64,000 bases of DNA, taken from positions 1 through 64,000 of the forward strand of contig DAISXY010000020.1 in NCBI GenBank assembly GCA_036825615.1, written 5' to 3'. The notes beneath the pieces were generated by a model. It had not been told where the DNA came from and did no database searches. It saw only the letters and a list, made by a program, of their open reading frames with translations. This DNA is from JAICXG01 sp036825615. Its GTDB lineage: Bacteria > Verrucomicrobiota > Verrucomicrobiia > Chthoniobacterales > UBA10450. Positions within the stretch are counted from its first letter, which is position 1, and the number at the start of each line of letters is the position of its first letter. Positions 42,034 through 51,095 of this stretch are shown here, piece after piece. The translations under genes were made by a program, and so were the position numbers.

Positions 42034-44145
42034 TCAGGCCGCTCGCCTCGAGCGCGCGCCCATTTGCAAAATCCAGCGATAAAGGGCGATCACAAGGAGG
42101 ACAAAAACAATCCCGCCGATCCAGATCGAGGGGGTGGAGAAGGCGTCGCCGGCGAGCGCGATCGGATATTGCTTGCCGCTGAAGGCAACGACGCCGGCAA
42201 AGATCACGGCGAGCAGGCTCTCGCCGACGATCAGGCCGGAAGCGAGCAGCACGCCCAGCTGGCTGGTCTCTTCGGCATTTGGATTACGTCTGGCGCGCCC
42301 TTCGAACCAGGCGCCGACGAGCGCGCCGACCACCACCATCAGCGTGGTCGAGGTGGGCAGGTAAATTCCCAGGCCTACCGCGAGCGGCGGCAGACGCGGA
42401 CCTTTTTTCGCCAGCGCGAGCAGTTCATCCAAAATGATGATGGCCACCCCGATGGCGGCGCCAGTCGCGATCAGACTCCAGTCGATGTTGCCGGTGATGA
42501 CCCCTTGCGCCAGAGCCGAGATCAGGCCGGCCTGCGGAGCCGCGAGCGCCCGCGCGGGATCGGCCCCGGGCGCGCCGAGGAAACCGTAGGTGTGCTGGAG
42601 CAGATCGAGCACCGGCGGGATCACGACGGCACCGGCGAGGACGCCAATGACCAAGGCCCATTGCTGCTTCTCCGGGGTGGCATCGACGAGTTGACCGGTC
42701 TTCAGATCCTGGAGGTTGTTGTTCGCGATCGACGCCACCGCGAAGACGATCGCGGTAATGAAGAGCGCAAAACCAACCAGCGCCTTGTCCGCGCCGGGCG
42801 GGAGGAACGGCTTGACCCCAACCACCAGCAACAGCGCCGCGATTACGACGACCAGAATGCCAACTCCCGACAACGGGCTGTTGCTCGACCCGATCAGACC
42901 AGCCATGTAGCCGCAGACGGCCGAAACCAGAAAGCTCAACAGAATCACGAACAACACGCCGCCGATCACGAGCGTTGGGATCGCCGCGCCCAGGCCGTTG
43001 TTGACCGCGAAGTGCCAGAGCAAGAACGCGACCGGGATCAGGCAGATGAGCGAAACCAGACCTACCATCCCAATCGGTATGTCGTGCTCGGTGCGTGGCA
43101 GGGTATCGAGCGTGCCGGCTTTGCGCGCGCGTGAGGCCCGCATCGCGCCGGCAAGACCGCTGACCAGCGGTTTCACCAGTTTGGCCAGCGTCCAGATTGC
43201 CGCTACGCCAATCGTGCCCGCGCCAACGAAGCGCACGTAATTGCTCCATGCCCCTTGCGCCACGTCGGCGGCCGCGCCGGCTACCGGGTGCAGAGCGCTG
43301 AAGTGAGGGACCGCCCACACCCAGCCGATCGCCGCGCCCACCAGCATCGCGACGCCCACCCACAAGCCGACCAGATGGCCGATTGCAAAGAGCGCGAACG
43401 AGAGGCTGAAATCGTAGCCGGTCGCTCCGGCGCGCGCAGCCCCGACGCGAAAGTACTGGGCGACGTCACTCGCGAAAACGCGGGTCTGCACGATGACGTA
43501 GAAGACCGCCGAAACGATTGCGCCGATCACCACCGCTTTGAGTCCTGCAGTACTGGCTTCTGCGGCGCGAGCGTTGTCCGGGCGATCGTCCTGATACGCC
43601 GCACCCGCATCGCGCACCGGTTGCGTCTGGGGCAGGCGATCGATTTTTTCGGGAGAACTCGATCCGACTTTCAAGACCTCGGCGCAAGCCACTCCTTCCG
43701 GGTAGGGCAAATCGGAATCGGTCACGAGCGCGCGGCGCAACGGGATCGTGTACATCACGCCGAGGATGCCGCCGGTCGCGCAGATGCCGACCGAGATCCA
43801 GAACGGGAAACCGGTCCAGTAGCCGATGATCACCAATCCCGGCAGGACGAAAATGATCGAGGAAAGCGTGCCCGCGGCCGACGCGACGGTTTGCACGATA
43901 TTGTTTTCCTGGATCGTCGCGTCGCGGAACCCGCGCAGGATCGCCATCGAAATCACCGCGGCCGGGATTGAAGTGGAAAATGTGAGGCCCGCTTTCAACC
44001 CGAAGTACACGTTCGCGGCGGTAAAGACGAGGGTGATGATGATGCCGATGATGAGGCCGCGGACGGTGAGTTCCTTGCGCATGCTCGCTGTGACGTTTTC
44101 CGAACGACGCGGCGGAGAATAGTGTTGAAACGCGGCGAGGGTCAA
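42034..44145 (-). CDS. OPT-family oligopeptide transporter (copy 2)
   Basis: A 703-residue protein with about 14-16 membrane segments. OPT motifs include AANVYFGLKAGLTFSTSIPAAVISMAI near residue 42, NNIVQTVASAAGTLSSIIFVLPGL near 77 and LPYPEGVACAEVLKVGS near 145. It lacks the long soluble loop of the neighbouring OPT protein and is only distantly similar to it. An internal ATG at 44082 (MRKELTVRG) is an alternative start matching the family's usual N-terminus. It is divergent from the GDSL esterase gene. Substrate unknown. Confidence 0.92.
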   Translation of the reverse strand: MTLAAFQHYSPPRRSENVTASMRKELTVRGLIIGIIITLVFTAANVYFGLKAGLTFSTSIPAAVISMAILRGFRDATIQENNIVQTVASAAGTLSSIIFVLPGLVIIGYWTGFPFWISVGICATGGILGVMYTIPLRRALVTDSDLPYPEGVACAEVLKVGSSSPEKIDRLPQTQPVRDAGAAYQDDRPDNARAAEASTAGLKAVVIGAIVSAVFYVIVQTRVFASDVAQYFRVGAARAGATGYDFSLSFALFAIGHLVGLWVGVAMLVGAAIGWVWAVPHFSALHPVAGAAADVAQGAWSNYVRFVGAGTIGVAAIWTLAKLVKPLVSGLAGAMRASRARKAGTLDTLPRTEHDIPIGMVGLVSLICLIPVAFLLWHFAVNNGLGAAIPTLVIGGVLFVILLSFLVSAVCGYMAGLIGSSNSPLSGVGILVVVIAALLLVVGVKPFLPPGADKALVGFALFITAIVFAVASIANNNLQDLKTGQLVDATPEKQQWALVIGVLAGAVVIPPVLDLLQHTYGFLGAPGADPARALAAPQAGLISALAQGVITGNIDWSLIATGAAIGVAIIILDELLALAKKGPRLPPLAVGLGIYLPTSTTLMVVVGALVGAWFEGRARRNPNAEETSQLGVLLASGLIVGESLLAVIFAGVVAFSGKQYPIALAGDAFSTPSIWIGGIVFVLLVIALYRWILQMGARSRRAA

Positions 44146-44207
44146 GGCATCGCGCGCTTTTCGAGCAAATGAACAAATCCGGCGGCCACCCAGTCCAATC
44201 CCGCTTC

Positions 44208-44867
44208 ATGCATTCCCTCATCCCTTTTCTGTTTCTTGGCCTAACGACGACCACGGTTCTGGCCCGCTCGCATCCCGCGACTGGAACCGCTGCGCGGCCG
44301 GCAACGCAGACTGTGCTCGTGCTCGGCGACAGCCTCTCGGCCGGATATGGGCTCGACCGGAGCGATGCCTATCCCGCGTTGCTCGCAAAAAAAGCCGCGG
44401 CCGCGGGCGAACCAATTCATATCCTTAACGCCGGCCGGAGCGGCGACACCTCGGCCGGCGCGCTTCGTCGCTTGCCGCCGTTGCTGCACCGCCACATCGA
44501 CGTGCTCCTGATCGAGCTTGGGATTAATGATGTCTTCAACGGTGTGCCGGTTTCACAGATCGAAGCGAACCTCCAGAAAATCATCGACCAGGCGCGGCGC
44601 CGTTATCCCGAGGTACGGATCGTAATCGCGGGCATGCAGCTGCCGAATTATTCGCAGGGCGATTATCTCACCGCCTTCGGCGAGATGTATCGCGACCTCG
44701 CACGGCGCAACGGCGCCGAGCTTGTTCCGTTTTTGCTCGAGGGCGTGATCGGCAACCCGGCGTTGAATTTGCCCGACTGGATTCATCCGAACGTCGCCGG
44801 ACAACGCGTCCTGGCGGAGAACGTCTGGCCGGTTTTGGAAAACGCGCTGAAGAAAAACCGATCTTAA
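44208..44867 (+). CDS. GDSL-type arylesterase/lysophospholipase (TesA-like)
   Basis: A 219-residue protein from ATG 44208, which starts a clean signal peptide (MHSLIPFLFLGLTTTTVLA); an upstream ATG at 44169 would add 13 polar residues. SGNH family blocks are all present: VLVLGDSLSAGYGL (nucleophile Ser), NAGRSGDTSAGAL, IELGINDVFNG, and DWIHPNVAG with the catalytic Asp/His. TesA-like enzymes cleave acyl esters or thioesters in the periplasm. The downstream region to 45034 carries a REP-like inverted repeat before the convergent PEBP gene. Confidence 0.92.
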   Translation: MHSLIPFLFLGLTTTTVLARSHPATGTAARPATQTVLVLGDSLSAGYGLDRSDAYPALLAKKAAAAGEPIHILNAGRSGDTSAGALRRLPPLLHRHIDVLLIELGINDVFNGVPVSQIEANLQKIIDQARRRYPEVRIVIAGMQLPNYSQGDYLTAFGEMYRDLARRNGAELVPFLLEGVIGNPALNLPDWIHPNVAGQRVLAENVWPVLENALKKNRS

Positions 44868-44902
44868 GGAATGCGCCCGCCGTCGATCGAGCGCGCAAAG
44901 CT

Positions 44903-45026
44903 TGTCATCCCGGGGCCGGCGAAGCGCGCCGAGGGACCTCGCAGTTGCAATCCACGCTCGGTCGCTAGGCGAAAACACCGCCTGCGTAGGTGAGGTCCCT
45001 CGCCGTCTCCGCGGCTCGGGATGACA
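44903..45026. repeat. REP-like imperfect inverted repeat between convergent genes
   Basis: Left arm TGTCATCCCGGGGCC...GAGGGACCTCGC (44903-44943) pairs imperfectly with the right arm (44990-45026), which ends CGGGATGACA. The outer ends share the TGTCAT...ATGACA style of the repeat in uvrA. It could also act as a two-way transcription terminator. Confidence 0.7.
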
Positions 45027-45034
45027 AATCTCCC

Positions 45035-45553
45035 CTAACGACCGAAGCGGCCCATCAATTCACCCTTGCCAATCACGTGGCCGGCGATCGCACGATCGAG
45101 AGCGGATCGCTTCGCGCCGGCCTTGAGATCGAGTTTCCGGTCGAGCGCCAGGAGATGGAAGACATAGCGGTGAACACCGGAGGGCGGACAGGGGCCACCG
45201 TAGCCGGGTTTGCCGAAGTCGTTCTCGCCCTGAACAGCCCCCGTCGGGGCGCTCCCGGCGGCGATCTGATGTGTTGCCGGCTCGATGTTCCACACGAGCC
45301 AATGCGTGAAGGTCCCGCCCGGCGCATCCGGATCGTCCACAATCAGCGCGAGGCTCTTTGCGTTTCGCGGAATCCCCTGAAACTGCAACGGCGGATTCTG
45401 GTTCGCGCCCTTGCAGGTGAACTGGCTCGGGATCATTCCACCAGACGAAAATGCCGAACTGCTGACCGCAAGGTGCGCCTCTTCTCCTGCGCTCTCCTGC
45501 AATGTCGCCATCCCGATTGCGGCTGCGAGAAGTAATGACCAGAGCGGTTGCAT
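45035..45553 (-). CDS. Exported PEBP/YbhB-family protein
   Basis: A 172-residue protein from ATG 45553, which begins a signal peptide (MQPLWSLLLAAAIGMATLQESAG). The family core follows: SQFTCKGANQNPPLQFQGIP, LALIVDDPDAPGGTFTHWLVWNI and GYGGPCPPSGVHRYVFHLLALD, ending in the conserved C-terminal helix and GRFGR. Bacterial YbhB/YbcL proteins bind small anionic ligands and resemble eukaryotic Raf-kinase inhibitor; their roles are poorly known. It is convergent with the esterase gene. Confidence 0.92.
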   Translation of the reverse strand: MQPLWSLLLAAAIGMATLQESAGEEAHLAVSSSAFSSGGMIPSQFTCKGANQNPPLQFQGIPRNAKSLALIVDDPDAPGGTFTHWLVWNIEPATHQIAAGSAPTGAVQGENDFGKPGYGGPCPPSGVHRYVFHLLALDRKLDLKAGAKRSALDRAIAGHVIGKGELMGRFGR

Positions 45554-45773
45554 TCTTTGTTTCCTTCTCCCCTTCAATCGCTGCAAAGGAGGCGCGTAGA
45601 TCTGAGAACTTGCTTCGCCAAATCTCACTCGAAATCAGGTTCTTCTCAAGTTCTGTCCATTGACCTGCTTCCTGGAATAATCGACTTAGAACAACTCCGA
45701 TAACTGTAACAATGTGCGTGACACGCCTGGCACGTCCGCTACAATTTTGATCCTGCTGAAGAACCCGCCCACA

Positions 45774-48700
45774 ATGAACAAACCCATCTCTCAACTTCGA
45801 CTACGGGTAGTGAGGGCGAGCAGAGTCTTGGTCTGCGCTTTTTCTACTCCCCATATCTCAATTGCGCTCATCCTTTCCGCGGCCGGTTTGTTGCTGACTG
45901 GGGAGTTGCCCGCAATGACGGGAAGACTTGATCGCGTTAGCGCGCAAAAACGAGCAAAGATTTCCCAAAGGACGCTCACATATGCAGACCGGCTGAGCTA
46001 TCAGCGTGCGGTTGAGGATGTGTACTGGCGACATCGAATTTGGCCGAAAGACCGCTCCGAGCCCAAGCCATTGCTCGACGCGGTGATGTCTCAGACACAG
46101 TTGGAAACGAAAGTGGATAATTACCTGCGCAATTCGCAAGCGCTGGAGGATTACTGGCATCGCCCAATTACCGCCGAGCAGTTGCAGGCGGAGATCGATC
46201 GTATGACGGAGCACACTAAGGAACCCGACATACTGCGGGAGCTCTTTGCGGCGCTCGCGAATGATCCTTTTATCATCGCAGAGTGTCTCGCCAGGCCGGA
46301 GCTATCGGAGCGGTTAGTACGAAATTTCTATGCGCACGATGAAAGATTTCACGGCGCGCTAAGGCGCCGGGCGGAGGCTGATCTACGGGCGCATCCTACC
46401 GTCAACGAAATGCAGCAGACCAGCGGGAAATACAGCGAAATCGAATTGGTTAGAAGCGACGGCAGCGAACACTACAGGGCTGAAAGTAGCCTGAAGCTGA
46501 CCAAGCACGAGTGGGACGACGACCTGCAGAGACTGGCAGCAATCTTTGGTAACCGCTCGACAAGGGAAATTAAAACGGGAATATTAACTGGCTTACAGGA
46601 AGATAACGACTGTTATTACGCGATGGCGGTTGTTAAGAAAAGCCAGGACCGCCTGACCCTGGCAACGATCGAATGGCGCAAGGAACCGTTCGAGTCCTGG
46701 AGAGCTAGAGCGGAAGAACAGAAAGGGAAGCTCCCGGCACCGGTAGTTGCTAACTATCTGCTTCCGGAAACACCTGCGGTCGCCGATGGCTGCACCGCTG
46801 ATACCTGGGTGGCCACCCCCAGCACTCCGGTTGCGCGATATTCGCACACCGCAGTTTGGACCGGCAGTGAAATGATCATCTGGGGCGGCTGGGTTAATGG
46901 TCAGGGTACGAATACTGGAGGGAGATACAATCCCAGCACCGACAGCTGGACAGCAACCAGCACCATCAACACCCCCGACGCACGAGACTCACATACGGCA
47001 GTTTGGACTGGGACAGAAATGATTGTCTGGGGTGGGATCGGTGCCGGCATCGGGGTTGTAAACAGTGGCGGTAGATATAACCCAACTACGGACGCTTGGA
47101 CGGCGACGAGCACGACAAACGCCCCCAGTGCGAGGTATGAGCACACAGCGGTTTGGACTGGGACAGAAATGATTGTCTGGGGGGGATACAGCTATTTGAA
47201 CACCGGCGGAAGATACAACCCCAATACCGACAGCTGGAAATCCACAAGCACGACGAATGCGCCCGCAGCCCGTCGCGATCATACCGCCGTCTGGAGCGGG
47301 AGCGAAATGATTATCTGGGGGGGCCAAGGCCAAGGAGGCGATTTAAACAGCGGGGGCAGATATAATCCGATCACAGATAACTGGATTGCGACTGCGACCA
47401 GCAGCGCGCCCTCTGCCCGAGAGCTCCACACGGCAGTCTGGACTGGTGCTGAAATGATCATCTGGGGCGGGACAGCTTTCTTCCCGTTGAACACCGGCGG
47501 CAGATATAATCCCAGCAGCGACAGCTGGACAGTTACCAACTCCGGCAACGCTCCTGTTGGCCGGTATTTTCATACAGCGGTCTGGATCGGGAGCGAAATG
47601 ATTATCTGGGGCGGTGTTGATGACGAAGGTAATTCGTTCAACACCGGCGGCAGGTATAGCCCGATCGCGGACACCTGGACGGCTACGAGTACTATCAATG
47701 CACCGGCGGGCGAGTCCGGTCACACCGCGGTCTGGAGCGGGAGCGAGATGATTATCTGGGGCGGCGTTATCCCTTGGGTCGGCGAATCGGCGTACGGGGG
47801 CAGATATAATCCTAACAGTGACAGCTGGGTAGGTGTAAGTAACGTGCCCGCCGCTCGAGACTTCCATACCGCGGTGTGGACAGGAAGCGAGATGATTGTC
47901 TGGGGGGGCCGCGATGAGCAGTTTGTGCCTACCAATACCGGCGGCAGATATAATCCTACTGTCGATAGCTGGAGCGCGACTAACGTTAGCAACGCCCCTG
48001 CCGGCCGGTACGTCCACACCGCAGTGTGGACCGGCATTGAGATGATTGCCTGGGGCGGAGGGTATCAAAGTGGCCTCGACTTCTTCTACCTTAATACTGG
48101 AGGTAGATACAACCCGGGAACGGATAGCTGGACAGCTACAAGTACGACCAACGCTCCTTCCAGTCGAGGATATCACACCGCAACCTGGACTGGTAGCACC
48201 ATGGTAATCTGGGGTGGGTATGACGGGAGAAGATACTTGAGCACGGGCGGAAGATATAAGCCCGACACGGACAGTTGGACAGCTACTAGTGGGGCGAATG
48301 CGCCCTCTGGCCGCGAATATCACACAGCCGTTTACGCCGACAATGAAATGATCATCTGGGGCGGGCTCGACGGCAGGAGCTTGGTGAACAGTGGCGGCAG
48401 ATACAATCCCGACACTGACGCCTGGACATCCACCAGCTTAATCGGTGCACCGGAGGCGCGAGAGCTTCATACGGCAATATGGAGTGGCAGTGAAATGATC
48501 GTCTGGGGTGGCTCTAACGGCGACTACGAATCTTTGGATACCGGCGCAAGATATGATCCTGTCACCAATAGTTGGACACCCACGAGCGTCACGAATGCGC
48601 CAAGTGCACGACTTTTTTCGACGGCGGTGTGGACTGGCAGCGAAATGATCGTGTGGGGTGGGCAGGATCAAGACTTCATGTTGCCGGACACTGGGGGAAG

Positions 48701-49112
48701 ATACGATCCGGATCGCGACAGTTGGATAGCGACAGGCACGACCAACGCGCCCGATGGACGGTATGCTCACACGGCGGTCTGGACTGGGAGTGAGATGATT
48801 GTCTGGGGCGGATATAATGGCGGCGCATCTAACAGCGGCAGCAGATACTGCGCACAGCCGGATGTCCCAATCGCGCTCAGCGCGTCACGGCGCAAGGTGC
48901 AAGGAATAAATACAGTGCGTCTCACCTGGAGCGGAGTGACCTCAACAAGCGTAGATGTCTATCGAGATAGGAGTCTTATCGCGACAGTAAAGAACACCGG
49001 CTCATATGTTGACTCTACCGGCGATACTGGTCAAGCTCTCTACACCTACCGGATCTGCGAAGTCGGAACGCAGACCTGCTCCAACAATGCAAAAGTAAAA
49101 TTCCCGCGGTAG
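45774..49112 (+). CDS. Large secreted protein with 14 Kelch-like repeats
   Basis: A 1,112-residue protein from ATG 45774, with a hydrophobic leader at about 22-50. Residues about 55-345 form a non-repetitive, charged helical domain. Residues about 352-1030 hold 14 repeats of about 48 residues: HTAVWTGSEMIxWGG, then NTGGRYNPxTDSWTATST. Fourteen repeats would fit two seven-bladed propellers. The end (about 1030-1112) is FN3-like (VRLTWSGVTSTSVDVYRD). Base composition is more AT-rich than its neighbours and the GTTAGGC motif is absent, which may mark horizontal transfer. Function unknown; binding or adhesion is plausible. Confidence 0.88.
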   Translation: MNKPISQLRLRVVRASRVLVCAFSTPHISIALILSAAGLLLTGELPAMTGRLDRVSAQKRAKISQRTLTYADRLSYQRAVEDVYWRHRIWPKDRSEPKPLLDAVMSQTQLETKVDNYLRNSQALEDYWHRPITAEQLQAEIDRMTEHTKEPDILRELFAALANDPFIIAECLARPELSERLVRNFYAHDERFHGALRRRAEADLRAHPTVNEMQQTSGKYSEIELVRSDGSEHYRAESSLKLTKHEWDDDLQRLAAIFGNRSTREIKTGILTGLQEDNDCYYAMAVVKKSQDRLTLATIEWRKEPFESWRARAEEQKGKLPAPVVANYLLPETPAVADGCTADTWVATPSTPVARYSHTAVWTGSEMIIWGGWVNGQGTNTGGRYNPSTDSWTATSTINTPDARDSHTAVWTGTEMIVWGGIGAGIGVVNSGGRYNPTTDAWTATSTTNAPSARYEHTAVWTGTEMIVWGGYSYLNTGGRYNPNTDSWKSTSTTNAPAARRDHTAVWSGSEMIIWGGQGQGGDLNSGGRYNPITDNWIATATSSAPSARELHTAVWTGAEMIIWGGTAFFPLNTGGRYNPSSDSWTVTNSGNAPVGRYFHTAVWIGSEMIIWGGVDDEGNSFNTGGRYSPIADTWTATSTINAPAGESGHTAVWSGSEMIIWGGVIPWVGESAYGGRYNPNSDSWVGVSNVPAARDFHTAVWTGSEMIVWGGRDEQFVPTNTGGRYNPTVDSWSATNVSNAPAGRYVHTAVWTGIEMIAWGGGYQSGLDFFYLNTGGRYNPGTDSWTATSTTNAPSSRGYHTATWTGSTMVIWGGYDGRRYLSTGGRYKPDTDSWTATSGANAPSGREYHTAVYADNEMIIWGGLDGRSLVNSGGRYNPDTDAWTSTSLIGAPEARELHTAIWSGSEMIVWGGSNGDYESLDTGARYDPVTNSWTPTSVTNAPSARLFSTAVWTGSEMIVWGGQDQDFMLPDTGGRYDPDRDSWIATGTTNAPDGRYAHTAVWTGSEMIVWGGYNGGASNSGSRYCAQPDVPIALSASRRKVQGINTVRLTWSGVTSTSVDVYRDRSLIATVKNTGSYVDSTGDTGQALYTYRICEVGTQTCSNNAKVKFPR
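46830..48850 (+). repeat. About 145-bp coding tandem repeats of the 14-repeat protein
   Basis: Repeated DNA segments such as GGAGCGAAATGATTATCTGG recur about every 140-165 bases through this interval. Identity between units is high over the WTGSEMI-coding part and lower elsewhere, which could mislead assembly or allow recombination. Confidence 0.8.
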
Positions 49113-49187
49113 GAGAACGCTAAGAAGCAAGAGCGTCGCACACTAGCAGCACCAAATTGCGGCTGAACCAAAAAACCACTCGCCAAA

Positions 49188-50327
49188 TCAAATCGCCGGG
49201 ATCCTGCGGAAGGCCGCGAGAAAAGCTTCCATCTCGGACTTTTTTCCGATTGTCAGGCGCATGTGGTTTGGCATCGGAGGGAAGAGGCGGCCGACTTGGA
49301 TTTTATGACTGTGGAGTGTCGCGATCAGCGGCACGACCGGGCGCTTCGCGTCGAACATGATGAAGTTAGCCTGCGACGGGATCGACTTGTAGCCCATCTT
49401 CTCGAGCTCGCTGATCGTGAAGGCGCGGATCTCGGAGTTGAGACGCCGCCCGTTTTTTACCTGTTCTTGATCCGCCAGGCTCGCCTGGGCGGCGGCGATT
49501 GCCATGATGTTGACGCTGTCCCACGACTGCCGGGCGCGTAGTTGCCCGATCGCGCGAGGCTGCCCGACGCAATAACCACAGCGCAGCCCGGCCATTCCGT
49601 AAATCTTCGAGAAGGTGCGAGCGACGAGCAGGTTTGGATGCTCCGCGACGAGGGGGAGCACGCTCTCGTATTCCGGGCTGTCGGCGTAATGGAAATAAGC
49701 TTCATCCACCAGGATCATGGTGTCGGCCGGCACGGTCGCGATGAAATCGCGCAGCTCACTTTTAGGCGTGATGCTCGCGGTCGGGTTATTCGGATTGCAG
49801 ATGTAAATCAGACCGCCTTTCGCCTCGGCTTTCATCCGTGCGAGGTCGTGGGCATAGCTCGAAGTGAGTGGCACCTTCACAACTTCAGCGCCGGCCTTTT
49901 CCGCGTGATACAAAATCGCTTCGAAAGTCGGATCAGCGGCGATGAGCGGGCCGCCCTGCTTTTTCTGTTTGCCCACCGGCCCGGTGAAAACGTCCGCCGC
50001 CAGTTTCAGAATCTCACCCGAACCGTCGCCAAGCAGGATGTCGCCGACCGAGCCGCCATGCAGTTCGGTCAGCGCCGCAACCAGCGCGTCGGCATGCTTG
50101 TCCGGGTAACGGCAGGAAAGGCTGAAGGCGTCGGTCATGGCCTTCAACGCCTGCACCGACGGGCCGTAGGGATTTTCGTTCGAGCTCAGGCGTACCACTC
50201 CCGAGGTTACCGGGCCCGGTGAGGAGGCAAGCTGGGCGCGATTGGCAAGTGACAGCGCGGGCCGGGCGACCGCCGCCGCCGCGCCCGCGCCTAACAATTG
50301 CGCGAATTTACGCCGGGAAATTTTCAT
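49188..50327 (-). CDS. Tat-exported HisC-like aminotransferase
   Basis: A 379-residue fold-type I PLP enzyme of the histidinol-phosphate aminotransferase group. LSSNENPYGPS lies at 48, YICNPNNPTASITP near 175, MILVDEAYFHYAD near 204, the PLP lysine at Lys 241 in ARTFSKIYGMAGLRCGY, and the late Arg in NHMRLTIG. Starting at ATG 50327 (after GAAGGA), residues 3-22 read ISRRKFAQLLGAGAAAAVA, a twin-arginine signal. This predicts export of the folded, cofactor-loaded enzyme, which is unusual for histidine biosynthesis and suggests a periplasmic amino-acid or peptide role. No his genes are nearby. Confidence 0.88.
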   Translation of the reverse strand: MKISRRKFAQLLGAGAAAAVARPALSLANRAQLASSPGPVTSGVVRLSSNENPYGPSVQALKAMTDAFSLSCRYPDKHADALVAALTELHGGSVGDILLGDGSGEILKLAADVFTGPVGKQKKQGGPLIAADPTFEAILYHAEKAGAEVVKVPLTSSYAHDLARMKAEAKGGLIYICNPNNPTASITPKSELRDFIATVPADTMILVDEAYFHYADSPEYESVLPLVAEHPNLLVARTFSKIYGMAGLRCGYCVGQPRAIGQLRARQSWDSVNIMAIAAAQASLADQEQVKNGRRLNSEIRAFTISELEKMGYKSIPSQANFIMFDAKRPVVPLIATLHSHKIQVGRLFPPMPNHMRLTIGKKSEMEAFLAAFRRIPAI

Positions 50328-50360
50328 TCCTTCACCGAGGAGCTGCCGCACAAGGCAGGA

Positions 50361-51032
50361 TCATTTCTTGCGCGTGTAATCAATCTCCATCGTTTTCACT
50401 TCCTGACCACCGCGGTTCTCGAACCAGTCGAGCTTCATGTGGTCCTTATCCGGAAAGCTCAACACTTCCTTGACCTGCTGTTTCATTCCTGGAAGCGGCT
50501 CCATTTCGCCGGTGTAAGTGAGGCTCTTGGTCGCGGGATCATAGGTGCCCTCGCTCATCATGATGCCGGTGCTCATGTTGTCGAACCAGGTGCTGACAAA
50601 CTTTTGCTTCGCGTTGTCATAGCCATCGGTGCCGTGACCGCGGAAAGTGACGGCCTTCATTTTGCCGTCCGGCCGGGGCATTTCCATCTTTCCCTCGACG
50701 CTCATCACTACAAATCGACCGCCCATCATGGCCTCGCGGGTTGCGGTGCCTTTGGAAATTTCCGGCTTCGAATTGGGATCTCCGTTCATCCACATCTTGA
50801 CGGTGAAAGCCCACTTGCCGGCCGTGCTCGCAAGCAGCTTGTGGTTGTCGTTCAGCTTCGCCATTTCCATCATCTGCTTCATCATCTCGGCCTCGTTCGG
50901 CTGGCCGGCCACCGCAGGAGCAGCGGAAGCCGCAGGGCTGGGCGAGGTATCCTGGGCCGAAACCGGCAGAGCCAACAAAGCCGCGAGGGTCGCGGCGAAA
51001 AGAATTGCGACTGCAGTCTTGAGCATCTTCAT
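50361..51032 (-). CDS. Exported DUF1579-family protein
   Basis: A 223-residue protein with a signal peptide (LKTAVAILFAATLAALLALPVSA) and an Ala/Pro-rich linker. From about residue 62 comes the DUF1579 domain: LLASTAGKWAFTVKMWMNGDP, EAMMGGRFVVMSVEGKM, GYDNAKQKFVSTWFDNMSTGIMMSEGTYDPATKSL, and the end MEIDYTRKK. These form a lipocalin-like beta barrel of unknown ligand. It lies 33 bases upstream of the HisC-like gene on the same strand, possibly the same transcript, and 63 bases after nuoN. Confidence 0.88.
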   Translation of the reverse strand: MKMLKTAVAILFAATLAALLALPVSAQDTSPSPAASAAPAVAGQPNEAEMMKQMMEMAKLNDNHKLLASTAGKWAFTVKMWMNGDPNSKPEISKGTATREAMMGGRFVVMSVEGKMEMPRPDGKMKAVTFRGHGTDGYDNAKQKFVSTWFDNMSTGIMMSEGTYDPATKSLTYTGEMEPLPGMKQQVKEVLSFPDKDHMKLDWFENRGGQEVKTMEIDYTRKK

Positions 51033-51095
51033 AGGTTTGATCTTTTGACCGCCGCGCGTCCGGGCGTCAAGCCAATCCGCCCGAAAGCTTCGGGC

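Noticed and set aside
41929..43134. 401-codon plus-strand open frame opposite the second OPT gene
   Set aside because: The charged low-complexity product mirrors a membrane protein gene; the OPT motifs on the minus strand decide it.
47343..48323. Minus-strand open frame within the 14-repeat gene
   Set aside because: It is periodic only because the real gene is periodic; there is no start signal and no family match.
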